Positions 1 through 5,912 are shown, counted from the first letter of the stretch. The stretch: DNA of 5,912 nt from Candidatus Omnitrophota bacterium (GCA_018825725.1 JAHKBC010000301.1:1-5912), one strand, 5' to 3'. The notes: a model not told the origin generated them from the letters alone. A program made the numbers and translations.

Positions 1-625
1 CTTTAGCCTCAAGCGATTCTTCATGTCCGGATAAAACTTGCGCCTCTTTTAATACAGATTCGGGGTTCTCAACCGCTACGCTAAACATCCCTTTTCGTTC
101 ATAAGCAGAATCGATATTAGTAACATGTCCGGATAACCTGGAATGCATCCCTCTCATAACTAATACTGCCCGGTGGCCGACAGTATGTTTAAAAATAAAG
201 GTGGCGTTAGAAAGCGTGATTTTAGAATTTATCTCATTAGCCAAAGCCTTGGCTTCTTCATCATTCAAATTCCTTCCCACCCGGCGGTCCTTTATGGTTT
301 GACCATCATCTTCCAGTGTGGCAAAATTCGCCCTTAAAGCAAGGTTACCGCTGGAGAAATCCAGGCCTTCGGCAAAAACCTCTAAAGGCCCGCGGCCGGT
401 ATAATATTTTTCAACATCATAACCTAAGAGACTGATAACAGCTACATCCGACTCCGGTACATGAGCCAGATCCCTGCTTACAGGATAGACAATACCGGTA
501 ATTCCTCTTTGAGCAAAACGGTCCAGATTAGGAGTAAGAGCAGCTTCTAACGGAGTCTTACCTTTGAGTTCTTTAATCGGCAGGTCAGCCAACCCATCAA
601 GAATAATATAAATTATTTTTTTCAT
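1..625 (-). CDS. apgM: 2,3-bisphosphoglycerate-independent phosphoglycerate mutase, archaeal type (ApgM family), C-terminus cut off by window edge
   Basis: This is the N-terminal 208 residues of an alkaline-phosphatase-superfamily mutase that interconverts 3- and 2-phosphoglycerate in cytoplasmic glycolysis/gluconeogenesis. My own translation starts MKKIIYIILDGLADLP, the usual family N-terminus, with the metal-binding Asp at residue 10. The catalytic Ser is expected at residue 59 in PESDVA, followed by SLLGYD (65-70) and YYTGRGPLE (74-82). Further family motifs are DRRVGRN (113-119), GHRAVLV (150-156) and GHVTNIDSAYER (166-177). The family is about 400 residues long, so roughly half is missing beyond base 1. 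The ATG at 623-625 is the only sensible start because an in-frame TAA lies four codons upstream; no good Shine-Dalgarno precedes it. It follows nrdJ on the same strand after 119 nt. Family identity is firm. Some bacterial members are annotated as homoserine kinase-like, so the exact substrate is less certain. Confidence 0.9.
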   Translation of the reverse strand, partial: MKKIIYIILDGLADLPIKELKGKTPLEAALTPNLDRFAQRGITGIVYPVSRDLAHVPESDVAVISLLGYDVEKYYTGRGPLEVFAEGLDFSSGNLALRANFATLEDDGQTIKDRRVGRNLNDEEAKALANEINSKITLSNATFIFKHTVGHRAVLVMRGMHSRLSGHVTNIDSAYERKGMFSVAVENPESVLKEAQVLSGHEESLEAK

Positions 626-661
626 AAAAACAGGTTAATCTTTGGTCATGATTAAAAGCCA

Positions 662-718
662 AGAGCGAAAAACTAAAGTTTAAAACTTTTTTTGCTTAAA
701 CTCTTCGCTTTTCGCTCT
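662..718. repeat. nested AT-rich inverted repeat between nrdJ and apgM
   Basis: The outer arms AGAGCGAAAA (662-671) and TTTTCGCTCT (709-718) are perfectly complementary over 10 bp. Inside them AGTTTAA (677-683) pairs with TTAAACT (696-702), leaving a small internal loop and a 12-nt terminal loop. A second, overlapping palindrome AAAGTTT-A-AAACTTT sits at 675-689, so alternative foldings are possible. It lies 27 nt beyond the nrdJ stop and 37 nt before the apgM start. It could be an attenuating or terminating hairpin for the nrdJ transcript, or a small dispersed intergenic repeat. In the minus direction the outer stem is followed only by a weak T-rich stretch (TGGCTTTTAA), so it is not a textbook intrinsic terminator. 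Confidence 0.6.
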
Positions 719-744
719 CAAATTTAAACCAATATTTTAAATAC

Positions 745-3045
745 TTAACACTTAGAATAACCGCAAGCCTGGCACTTCTGACATCCTTCTTCATGCCTCA
801 GTGTGCCTCCGCAATCAGGGCATACTCCTACAATATCGCCGCGGGAATGACTATCAAGGATATTATCCAGGGTTACCTCGTCGGTATTAGAGTGTTTCAT
901 GGCAAGTGAAGTGGCTTCGCTGACTACGGAATTAATCAGGCTATTCACAAGTCTTTTCTCAACTACACGGGCAATAGCATCAGCGCAGGAAAAAATCCTC
1001 TGCCCTTTCTCCCAGGATGGCGAGGGGCAGCGGATATTACGTAATTGTTCAATAATCGACTTTACTTCCAGGCCCGAACGAAAACCTAAAGAAACAAGCC
1101 TGCCTATAGCCTCCAACTGTGAAGCAGCGCATCCTCCGGCCTTGCCCATCTGGGTAAAAAGCTCAAAAGGCTTACCCTGCTCATCAACATTAATGGTCAC
1201 ATAAAGATTACCGCAGCCTGTAGCCACTTTAGTAGTAGTCCCGATAATAACCTCAGGACGCGGGCGCGGAGCAACTTCCTTTATAAATGCTTCTTTTTTC
1301 TTTTCCTCTTTTGTATCTTTACGCGCTATATTAAGCACCTGCTCCTGACGGCTTCCGTCACGATAGATAGTAATACCCTTACAATTCAATTCATAAGCTA
1401 ATAAATAGGCCTTGCGCACATCTTCTAGTTTAGCCGCATGCGGAAAATTAATCGTTTTGGATACTGCGTTATGGGTATATTTTTGAAAAGCTGCCTGCAT
1501 CCTTACATGCCACTCCGGTGAAATATCATGAGCAGTTACAAATACGCTCTTTATATCCTCAGGTATGCCTTCAATATTCTTTAAAGAACCTTCCTCGGCT
1601 ATTTTCTCCATAAGTTGCCTGCTGTAGAAACCGCGCTCTTTAGCAATACTTTCAAATAAAGGATCCACCTCCACCAGCTTATCATTATCCATGACATTTC
1701 GATAATAAACTATAGCGTATAGGGGTTCGATTCCCGAAGAGCAAGGCCCAGCGATAATACTAATGGTTCCGGTTGGAGCAATGGTAGTCAAGGTAGCATT
1801 GCGCATTTTCAGACCACCTTCCTTCTTATCATAGATACTATCTTTAAAGGAAGGAAAAACCCCTTTTTCTTTGGCTAATCTCTGGGACTCTTTATTAGCC
1901 TCCTGTAAAATAAAAGACATGATTTTTTCTGCCAGGTTTACTGCTTCTTCGCTATTATAAGCAATGTTTAACCGAATCAACAGGCTCGCCCATCCCATAA
2001 CCCCCAGGCCGATTTTGCGGGTGAGCTTGGTTGCTTTTTCGATTGCCGGAATAGGATACTTATTGATATCAATAACGTTATCCAGAAAATGCACCGCCAG
2101 TCGAGTAACCTCTTTTAACTTATCCCAATCCACAGCATAACCACCAGAGCCCTGCTTAAAAATCCTGTCTAAATTTATTGACCCCAGGTCACAACTCTCA
2201 TAGGGCAAAAGCGGCTGTTCTCCACAAGGATTAGTGCTCTCCACTTCCCCGAGTTTAGGAGTAGGGTTTTCTTTATTTATGTTATCAATAAAAATTACTC
2301 CCGGTTCTCCGTTTTTGTGCGCCTGTTTTACTATCAAATCAAAAACTTCTTTCGTGTTGATAAGGCTGACTACTTCATGGCTATGAGGATCAATCAACTC
2401 ATAGTCCTCTTGGTTTTGCAACTTCTCCATAAACTTATCGGTAATAGCCACGGAGATATTAAAATTATTAATCTGGTCGTTATTTTCTTTACAGGTAATA
2501 AACTCTAATATATCCGGATGATCTACCCTTAATATGCCCATATTCGCCCCGCGGCGCGTGCCGCCCTGCTTAACGGCTTCGGTTGCCGCATCATAAACCT
2601 TCATAAAAGAAACCGGACCCGAAGCTACGCCGCCGGTAGTTTTTACTACCGAATTCTTTGGCCTCAACCTGGAAAAAGAAAATCCGGTTCCACCGCCGGA
2701 TTTATGAATCATGGCTGTGGACTTTAGGGTCTCGAATATCGAATCCATGGAATCATTAATAGGAAGGGTAAAGCAGGCGCTGAGCTGCCCCAAATCCCTG
2801 CCGGCATTCATCAGACACGGTGAATTAGGGACAAATTCCAGGTTTGTCATGACGCGGTAGAAATCTTCAGCAACCCGGTTTATCTCGTCCTTGGACTTAT
2901 TGTACTTTTTATCTGCCTCTGCTATAGCTCTGGCCACCCTGCGAAACATCTCTTCAGGAGTCTCCACTACTTTTCCATTTTGGTCTTTTTTAAGATACCT
3001 TCTCTCCAAAACACGCAGGGCATTTTCTGAAAGCTTTAAAGCCAT
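745..3045 (-). CDS. nrdJ: adenosylcobalamin-dependent (class II) ribonucleoside-diphosphate reductase
   Basis: This 766-residue enzyme reduces ribonucleotides to deoxyribonucleotides in the cytoplasm, using adenosylcobalamin to generate a thiyl radical, so it needs no oxygen and no separate radical subunit. The barrel shows SPCLMNAG (75-82), the redox Cys91 in SACFTL, KSGGGTGFSFSRLRP (115-129), GGTRRGANMG (161-170), and NPCGEQ (272-277) with Asn272, radical Cys274 and Glu276. Cys285 in CDLGSINL is the second redox Cys; its 11-residue distance from Cys274 fits the family. APTGTIS (423-429) and YRDGSR (561-566) follow. A TSCPD-type domain covers about 600-700. The tail has CxxC at 742-745, CxxC at 755-758 and a final Cys761-x4-Cys766, plausibly a zinc ribbon plus a thioredoxin-reducible pair. 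No ATP-cone precedes the barrel; only about 70 residues come before SPCLMNAG. The start is supported by AGGAGG 7 nt upstream and the typical LSENALRVLERRYL opening. A strong promoter and paired NrdR-like boxes lie upstream. Confidence 0.97.
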   Translation of the reverse strand: MALKLSENALRVLERRYLKKDQNGKVVETPEEMFRRVARAIAEADKKYNKSKDEINRVAEDFYRVMTNLEFVPNSPCLMNAGRDLGQLSACFTLPINDSMDSIFETLKSTAMIHKSGGGTGFSFSRLRPKNSVVKTTGGVASGPVSFMKVYDAATEAVKQGGTRRGANMGILRVDHPDILEFITCKENNDQINNFNISVAITDKFMEKLQNQEDYELIDPHSHEVVSLINTKEVFDLIVKQAHKNGEPGVIFIDNINKENPTPKLGEVESTNPCGEQPLLPYESCDLGSINLDRIFKQGSGGYAVDWDKLKEVTRLAVHFLDNVIDINKYPIPAIEKATKLTRKIGLGVMGWASLLIRLNIAYNSEEAVNLAEKIMSFILQEANKESQRLAKEKGVFPSFKDSIYDKKEGGLKMRNATLTTIAPTGTISIIAGPCSSGIEPLYAIVYYRNVMDNDKLVEVDPLFESIAKERGFYSRQLMEKIAEEGSLKNIEGIPEDIKSVFVTAHDISPEWHVRMQAAFQKYTHNAVSKTINFPHAAKLEDVRKAYLLAYELNCKGITIYRDGSRQEQVLNIARKDTKEEKKKEAFIKEVAPRPRPEVIIGTTTKVATGCGNLYVTINVDEQGKPFELFTQMGKAGGCAASQLEAIGRLVSLGFRSGLEVKSIIEQLRNIRCPSPSWEKGQRIFSCADAIARVVEKRLVNSLINSVVSEATSLAMKHSNTDEVTLDNILDSHSRGDIVGVCPDCGGTLRHEEGCQKCQACGYSKC

Positions 3046-3052
3046 GACTTTT

Positions 3053-3058
3053 CCTCCT
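3053..3058 (-). promoter_or_regulatory. Shine-Dalgarno of nrdJ
   Basis: AGGAGG on the minus strand, 7 nt before the ATG at 3043-3045, matches the anti-SD sequence perfectly. It fixes the nrdJ start and predicts efficient translation, in contrast to the weak or absent sites of lacI and apgM. Confidence 0.9.
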
Positions 3059-3101
3059 CGGGTGCATTATATATAAAGACGGTTGCTATTGAAATCTAAA
3101 A

Positions 3102-3119
3102 GGCTATTCGAGTATAGCC
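3102..3119. promoter_or_regulatory. 18-bp inverted repeat over the nrdJ -10 box and start site (possible operator)
   Basis: GGCTAT (3102-3107) and ATAGCC (3114-3119) are perfect 6-bp inverted arms around a 6-nt centre. The element contains the -10 hexamer (3111-3116) and the predicted transcription start (about 3104). A protein bound here would block RNA polymerase; alternatively the symmetry is accidental. It does not fit the NrdR box core, and its centre is 42 bp from that of the nearer NrdR-like box. Confidence 0.4.
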
Positions 3120-3139
3120 CAGTTTAAATTATTTGTCAA
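3111..3139 (-). promoter_or_regulatory. sigma70-type promoter of nrdJ
   Basis: On the minus strand TTGACA (3134-3139) is a perfect -35 hexamer. It is followed after exactly 17 nt by TATACT (3111-3116), which differs from the -10 consensus at one position. Transcription would start near 3104, giving a 5' leader of about 59 nt before the nrdJ ATG. This makes nrdJ independent of the lacI operon upstream. The match is among the strongest possible by eye. Confidence 0.85.
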
Positions 3140-3144
3140 TAAAA

Positions 3145-3160
3145 ATACTACAGGTAGTGC
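3145..3160 (-). promoter_or_regulatory. candidate NrdR box, promoter-proximal
   Basis: The minus-strand site GCACTACCTGTAGTAT contains the palindromic core ACTA-N4-TAGT, which fits the invariant ACWA-N4-TWGT part of the known NrdR box (acaCwAtATaTwGtgt). It lies 5 bp upstream of the -35 hexamer. NrdR is the ATP/dATP-sensing repressor of ribonucleotide reductase genes, so the location in front of nrdJ is as expected. The central four bases deviate from the consensus TATA. Confidence 0.75.
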
Positions 3161-3176
3161 TAAGACCAGCGCTTAA

Positions 3177-3192
3177 CTACAAGGGGTTGTGC
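3177..3192 (-). promoter_or_regulatory. candidate NrdR box, promoter-distal
   Basis: The minus-strand site GCACAACCCCTTGTAG contains the core ACAA-N4-TTGT, again a full match to ACWA-N4-TWGT. It is separated from the proximal box by 16 bp, so the centres are 32 bp (three helical turns) apart, the arrangement known for cooperative NrdR binding. The centre is CCCC instead of the AT-rich consensus, so it may be a weaker site. Confidence 0.7.
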
Positions 3193-3222
3193 AACAAATA
3201 CGTTTTAAAAACTACTCGCTGC

Positions 3223-4248
3223 TTATTTTACCGACGCGCAAGATTCCCTAACGATTAATTCTGTCTGAAGAAGCATCCTCTTTATTTTAGGTTTATCCTT
3301 GGCATCCATTAAAACCTTTAATTCCTTGACTGCCTGTTCCGCCATCCTGACCAAAGGCTGCCGGACTGTGGTCAGGGCTACCGGCCCATACAAGCCTGAA
3401 GGATTATCGTCATAACCGATAATCGACAAATCATTAGGCACCTTAAGGCCTTTTTCGACTACGACTGTCATAACCTCCAGGGCCATGGAATCGGAAGAAA
3501 CAAAAACTGCCGTAGGCCTCTTAGGAATTTTAAGTATCTTCTCAGCGGCAATACGCGCCTGGCCGCGAGAATAATCTGTTTTTAACACATAGCCTTCGTT
3601 AAAACTTATCCTATTTTTCTCTAAAGAACGCTTGTAACCCTCCAGGCGCTGCAACGCAGACTGTGTATTCAAATCCCCGGAAATATGCACTATATTCTTA
3701 TGGCCCAATCCAACCAGATAATCCACGGCATTTTCCGCACCGCCTATATTATCTATGGCAATGTAGCTGACGGCAAAGTTCGTTACACAATTGTTTATTA
3801 CAATAACCGGAACTCCAGAAACCAAGGCTTCTTCTAATTGGATGCGATTACCGATAATGTCGGCGAATATGACTCCCCCAAGGCCGTTAAAATTAATCCG
3901 ATTGTTGCTATCGGTAATATTAAGTAATAAATCAAGTTTTAATACCTGACAAAGCGTCCCTATGCCGCGGATAAGCTCTAAGAGGTAAAATGAATAAAAC
4001 ATTCCTTCGTAACGCGGAATTATAAGGCTAATAACATTACTTTTGCCGGTGGCCAAACGCTGCGCCAGAAGCGAAGGCTGATAATTAAGCTGCTTTATTA
4101 CTTCCAGGACTTTTTGCTGGCTCTTCTCCTTAACCGAAGGAAATTTATTGATAACACGAGACACGGTGCTGATAGATACACCGGAGGCGCGGGCAACATC
4201 CTTTATGGAAAATCGAGTCGTAGAAGGGGTTTTTTTGGTTCGAACCAT
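3223..4248 (-). CDS. LacI-family transcriptional regulator
   Basis: This 341-residue DNA-binding regulator has the standard LacI layout. A helix-turn-helix at about 14-34 (SIKDVARASGVSISTVSRVIN) is followed by the hinge helix around 57-66 (QPSLLAQRLA, with Leu65 at the minor-groove lever position). A periplasmic-binding-protein-like effector domain occupies about 71-335, with SYIAIDNIGGAENAVDYLVGLGHKNI (161-186), SSDSMALEVM (251-260), DLSIIGYDD (273-281) and ALTTVRQP (291-298). A polar stretch of about 13 residues precedes the HTH, longer than usual. Between LLLN (107-110) and GGVIF (124-128) only about 13 residues are left, where the family normally has a helix ending in a DGII-like motif, so this subdomain looks shortened. 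The gene starts 12 nt after the coiled-coil gene and has no Shine-Dalgarno, suggesting translational coupling. The effector is probably a sugar, given the ROK protein in the same cluster, but the sequence does not identify it. Confidence 0.93.
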   Translation of the reverse strand: MVRTKKTPSTTRFSIKDVARASGVSISTVSRVINKFPSVKEKSQQKVLEVIKQLNYQPSLLAQRLATGKSNVISLIIPRYEGMFYSFYLLELIRGIGTLCQVLKLDLLLNITDSNNRINFNGLGGVIFADIIGNRIQLEEALVSGVPVIVINNCVTNFAVSYIAIDNIGGAENAVDYLVGLGHKNIVHISGDLNTQSALQRLEGYKRSLEKNRISFNEGYVLKTDYSRGQARIAAEKILKIPKRPTAVFVSSDSMALEVMTVVVEKGLKVPNDLSIIGYDDNPSGLYGPVALTTVRQPLVRMAEQAVKELKVLMDAKDKPKIKRMLLQTELIVRESCASVK

Positions 4249-4260
4249 GAAAATAAAATA

Positions 4261-5457
4261 TTATTTAATCTTATCGCCTACATCTATGGCAACGGATTCG
4301 CTTTTTATATCGCAAGCCGAAATCTCTTCCCGGGTTTTAATTACTTCCAGCACTCCAATTGATTGACCGTTACGGTAAACTTCAAAAAGTTCACCTGTCT
4401 TAACACCTTGTTTCTCACCTAAATTAATAATCACGAAGTTGTTCTCTTTATTAACTGAAATAACCTGGGGGTCTGTATTGGGAGTTTCTGCCACTGCTTG
4501 CCTTGCCTGCGGCCGCACTACAATAGGAGGCAATTGTACTGACTGGTGCCCGGCGAAAGCCTCAGAGATGCCTTCAGAAAGATTTGTATTCTTCTCCACA
4601 TCATACCTTAATTGATCCATCTGCAGCATTTTTTCTTTGACAAAGTTCTCCATCTTGCCTAGGCCTTCTTCCAAATCTTTATTCTTGCCTTCTATTTCCA
4701 CAAGCTTTGCTTCCAACGCAACTTTACGCGCCGTAATACCATTAAGCTGCCGGCGTATAGCAGAATTCTCCGCCTTAATTCCTTTTACTTCAGATTGGAT
4801 GCGAAATTTGTCTTCCTTTTCCCGCACTAGTTCCTGGGTAATAGCATCGGTAATCTTCTGGTTATACTCCATCTGCCTTTTTAAATCTTCAGACTGCCGA
4901 TTAATGCTCTTAATATCCAGGTCTAAACTAACCTTCTCCCTAAGCAGCTTTTCATTCTCTAGTTTTATATTTTTCAATTCACTGCGCGCGTTATCCAGCT
5001 GAAATTCCAGATTCGTCTTCTGCTTTAATATGCCTGCCCAATAGATATCATCCGTAGGGGCTGCGGAACTTCGGCTGCCAGTTTCTCTTATTAAGGGCTG
5101 CTCTTGAGTTGATCTGGCAGAAACAGAAAGCTCTTTTAATCTAGCAGTCAAAAGCTCTTTGTCCTTATTTACCGCCTCCAGCTTTCTTTGATAATCTATT
5201 TTTTCCTTGGAGAACCTGTCCATCTCCATGGTCATTCTGTCGAGGTCCCGGGTCAACGAACTCACTCTGTCTTCGAGTTGCTTGCCCCTTCTCGAGGCAT
5301 CATCCAACTTCTTATCAGATATATTCTTTTGCTCAAAAAGCTTGGCATTCTCCTCTTCCAGTAAAGTCTTGGTATTCACCAGAAAAAGGTTAAGGGCAAG
5401 GCTAACCACTAATATTACCGCCAAACCTATAACCACGAATTTCATTTTATCCGGCAT
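4261..5457 (-). CDS. membrane-anchored coiled-coil protein with C-terminal small beta domain, function unknown
   Basis: I do not recognise this 398-residue protein as a named family. A short positive N-terminus (MPDKMK) leads into one hydrophobic helix (about 7-27), which should anchor it in the inner membrane with the rest outside. Two charged heptad-like stretches follow (about 30-112 and 145-295), rich in Lys, Glu, Leu and Asp, broken by a Ser/Thr/Pro-containing linker (112-138). After a Pro/Gln/Val-rich linker (308-330) comes a compact domain (331-398), VISVNKENNFVIINLGEKQG onward. Its alternating beta pattern, GVKTGELFEVYR motif and closing VGDKIK resemble SH3-like beta domains such as the C-terminal domain of FlgT-like proteins. 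Architecture loosely recalls MreC, but the coiled coil is longer and only one beta unit is visible. The start has GGAGG 4 nt upstream, overlapping the end of the ROK gene; Met5 would be too far from that site. It lies between a ROK gene and a LacI gene. Confidence 0.85.
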   Translation of the reverse strand: MPDKMKFVVIGLAVILVVSLALNLFLVNTKTLLEEENAKLFEQKNISDKKLDDASRRGKQLEDRVSSLTRDLDRMTMEMDRFSKEKIDYQRKLEAVNKDKELLTARLKELSVSARSTQEQPLIRETGSRSSAAPTDDIYWAGILKQKTNLEFQLDNARSELKNIKLENEKLLREKVSLDLDIKSINRQSEDLKRQMEYNQKITDAITQELVREKEDKFRIQSEVKGIKAENSAIRRQLNGITARKVALEAKLVEIEGKNKDLEEGLGKMENFVKEKMLQMDQLRYDVEKNTNLSEGISEAFAGHQSVQLPPIVVRPQARQAVAETPNTDPQVISVNKENNFVIINLGEKQGVKTGELFEVYRNGQSIGVLEVIKTREEISACDIKSESVAIDVGDKIK

Positions 5458-5461
5458 ACAT

Positions 5462-5466
5462 CCTCC
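5462..5466 (-). promoter_or_regulatory. Shine-Dalgarno of the coiled-coil gene, next to the ROK stop codon
   Basis: GGAGG on the minus strand lies 4 nt before the ATG at 5455-5457 and within a few bases of the ROK stop codon (5468-5470). It selects this ATG over the in-frame Met5 codon 12 nt further on and points to coupled translation of the two genes. Confidence 0.7.
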
Positions 5467-5467
5467 C

Positions 5468-5912
5468 CTAATCTAATTTTGCAAAAATCCTTTGCATTAC
5501 CAGACTTCCCGCTCCCAAAGCAACAGCGTTTTCTCTAAGTCGTGAATACATAATCTTCAAATCTTCTGTACATTCCCGGAATGCCCAGTCTTTAACCGTA
5601 GAGATCACGCGGTTTAAGAAATCATCCCCGGCATCTTCCAGTCCTCCTCCGATAACCACCATCTCCGGGTTCAAAAGATTAACCAATGAAGCAATTTTAA
5701 TCCCCAATCTTTTAGCTGCCCGGTCAAGGCAGGAAGTTACTATGTTGTGCCCCATGCGGTTAGCAATGAATACGCTCTTTAGATCTACATTATCTATATT
5801 CGCAGAGGTAATCTTGAAAAATGTTGCGGCTTCATCTTTACTTTTCGATAATTCCAATTTAATATCTTCAATAATGCCTAAATCCATCTCCCATCGTTTC
5901 AACAAACAATCA
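5468..5912 (-). CDS. ROK-family protein (sugar kinase or repressor), N-terminus cut off by window edge
   Basis: The frame is open to the window edge, giving the last 147 residues. The hallmark is RLGIKIASLVNLLNPEMVVIGGGLED, with NPEMVVIGGGLE at 5636-5671; this is the conserved ROK segment near the nucleotide site. The C-terminus RENAVALGAGSLVMQRIF also matches the family. ROK proteins are usually 290-400 residues, so the phosphate-binding DxGxT motif, the catalytic Asp and the zinc-binding Cys cluster would all lie beyond 5912. It therefore cannot be told whether this is an active glucokinase/N-acetylmannosamine kinase-type enzyme or a HTH-bearing NagC/XylR-type repressor. A TTG at 5903-5905 is in frame but is interior to the gene. 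The coiled-coil gene begins 10 nt downstream and a LacI regulator follows, so a sugar-related operon is likely. Confidence 0.88.
   Translation of the reverse strand, partial: DCLLKRWEMDLGIIEDIKLELSKSKDEAATFFKITSANIDNVDLKSVFIANRMGHNIVTSCLDRAAKRLGIKIASLVNLLNPEMVVIGGGLEDAGDDFLNRVISTVKDWAFRECTEDLKIMYSRLRENAVALGAGSLVMQRIFAKLD

Noticed and set aside
626..661. Promoter for apgM
   Set aside because: TTGGCT followed 17 nt later by ATTAAC is too far from consensus to claim.
899..1204. Open frame of about 100 codons on the plus strand
   Set aside because: It lies wholly antisense to the conserved C-terminal part of nrdJ, has no ribosome binding site and its translation resembles no family.
3046..3222. 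Cobalamin riboswitch ahead of the B12-dependent nrdJ
   Set aside because: I looked for a B12-box and the roughly 200-nt fold. The predicted leader is only about 59 nt and no B12-box-like sequence is present.
3193..3222. Intrinsic terminator after lacI
   Set aside because: Only a short AT palindrome (GTTTT-A-AAAAC) is visible, with no room for a loop and no GC stem. Read-through into nrdJ or Rho-dependent termination remains possible.
4114..4366. Two overlapping plus-strand frames across the lacI/coiled-coil junction
   Set aside because: They are antisense to the HTH-coding part of lacI and the end of the coiled-coil gene; no start signal or recognisable protein.
4637..5002. Plus-strand open frame rich in Ser, Phe and Leu opposite the coiled-coil gene
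   Set aside because: It is the expected mirror of Lys/Glu-rich coiled-coil codons, so its Ser/Phe/Leu content is a composition artefact. The same applies to 5207-5476.
5903..5905. TTG as start codon of the ROK gene
   Set aside because: The frame stays open to the edge and the remaining 145 residues are far too short for a ROK protein; the true start lies outside the window.

Overview
The window is a compact bacterial chromosomal segment of moderate, slightly AT-leaning composition. All five protein-coding genes read leftward (minus strand). Read in transcription order from the right edge they are: the C-terminal part of a ROK-family sugar kinase/repressor (cut by the right edge), a membrane-anchored coiled-coil protein with a small C-terminal beta domain, a LacI-family transcriptional regulator, a class II (adenosylcobalamin-dependent) ribonucleotide reductase NrdJ, and the N-terminal half of an archaeal-type cofactor-independent phosphoglycerate mutase (cut by the left edge). 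The mix of ApgM-type mutase, B12-dependent NrdJ and a long anchored coiled-coil protein resembles uncultured, Gram-negative-type anaerobic lineages such as Omnitrophota or Elusimicrobiota. That assignment is an inference; no rRNA or other marker is present to confirm it.

Right half (about 3223-5912): ROK protein, coiled-coil protein and LacI regulator are separated by only 10 and 12 nt and very probably form one transcript, whose promoter lies outside the window. A sugar kinase next to a LacI regulator suggests carbohydrate-responsive control. The coiled-coil protein between them has no obvious metabolic role and is the least understood gene here.

Middle (3046-3222): this 177-nt gap holds the control region of nrdJ. 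It contains a near-consensus sigma70-type promoter (TTGACA, 17 nt, TATACT). Just upstream are two palindromic sites that both fit the ACWA-N4-TWGT core of the NrdR box, with centres exactly 32 bp apart, the normal spacing for paired NrdR boxes. An 18-bp inverted repeat covers the -10 element and the expected start site. The nrdJ start has a perfect AGGAGG ribosome binding site 7 nt upstream.

Left part (1-3045): nrdJ is complete, with all catalytic cysteines, a TSCPD domain and a cysteine-rich tail, but no N-terminal ATP-cone. A 119-nt gap with a nested AT-rich inverted repeat separates it from the mutase gene.

I found no mobile element, CRISPR array, RNA gene or obviously new defence or metabolic system. 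The best second-look items are the NrdR-type control region, the anchored coiled-coil protein, the shortened effector domain of the LacI regulator and its missing ribosome binding site.
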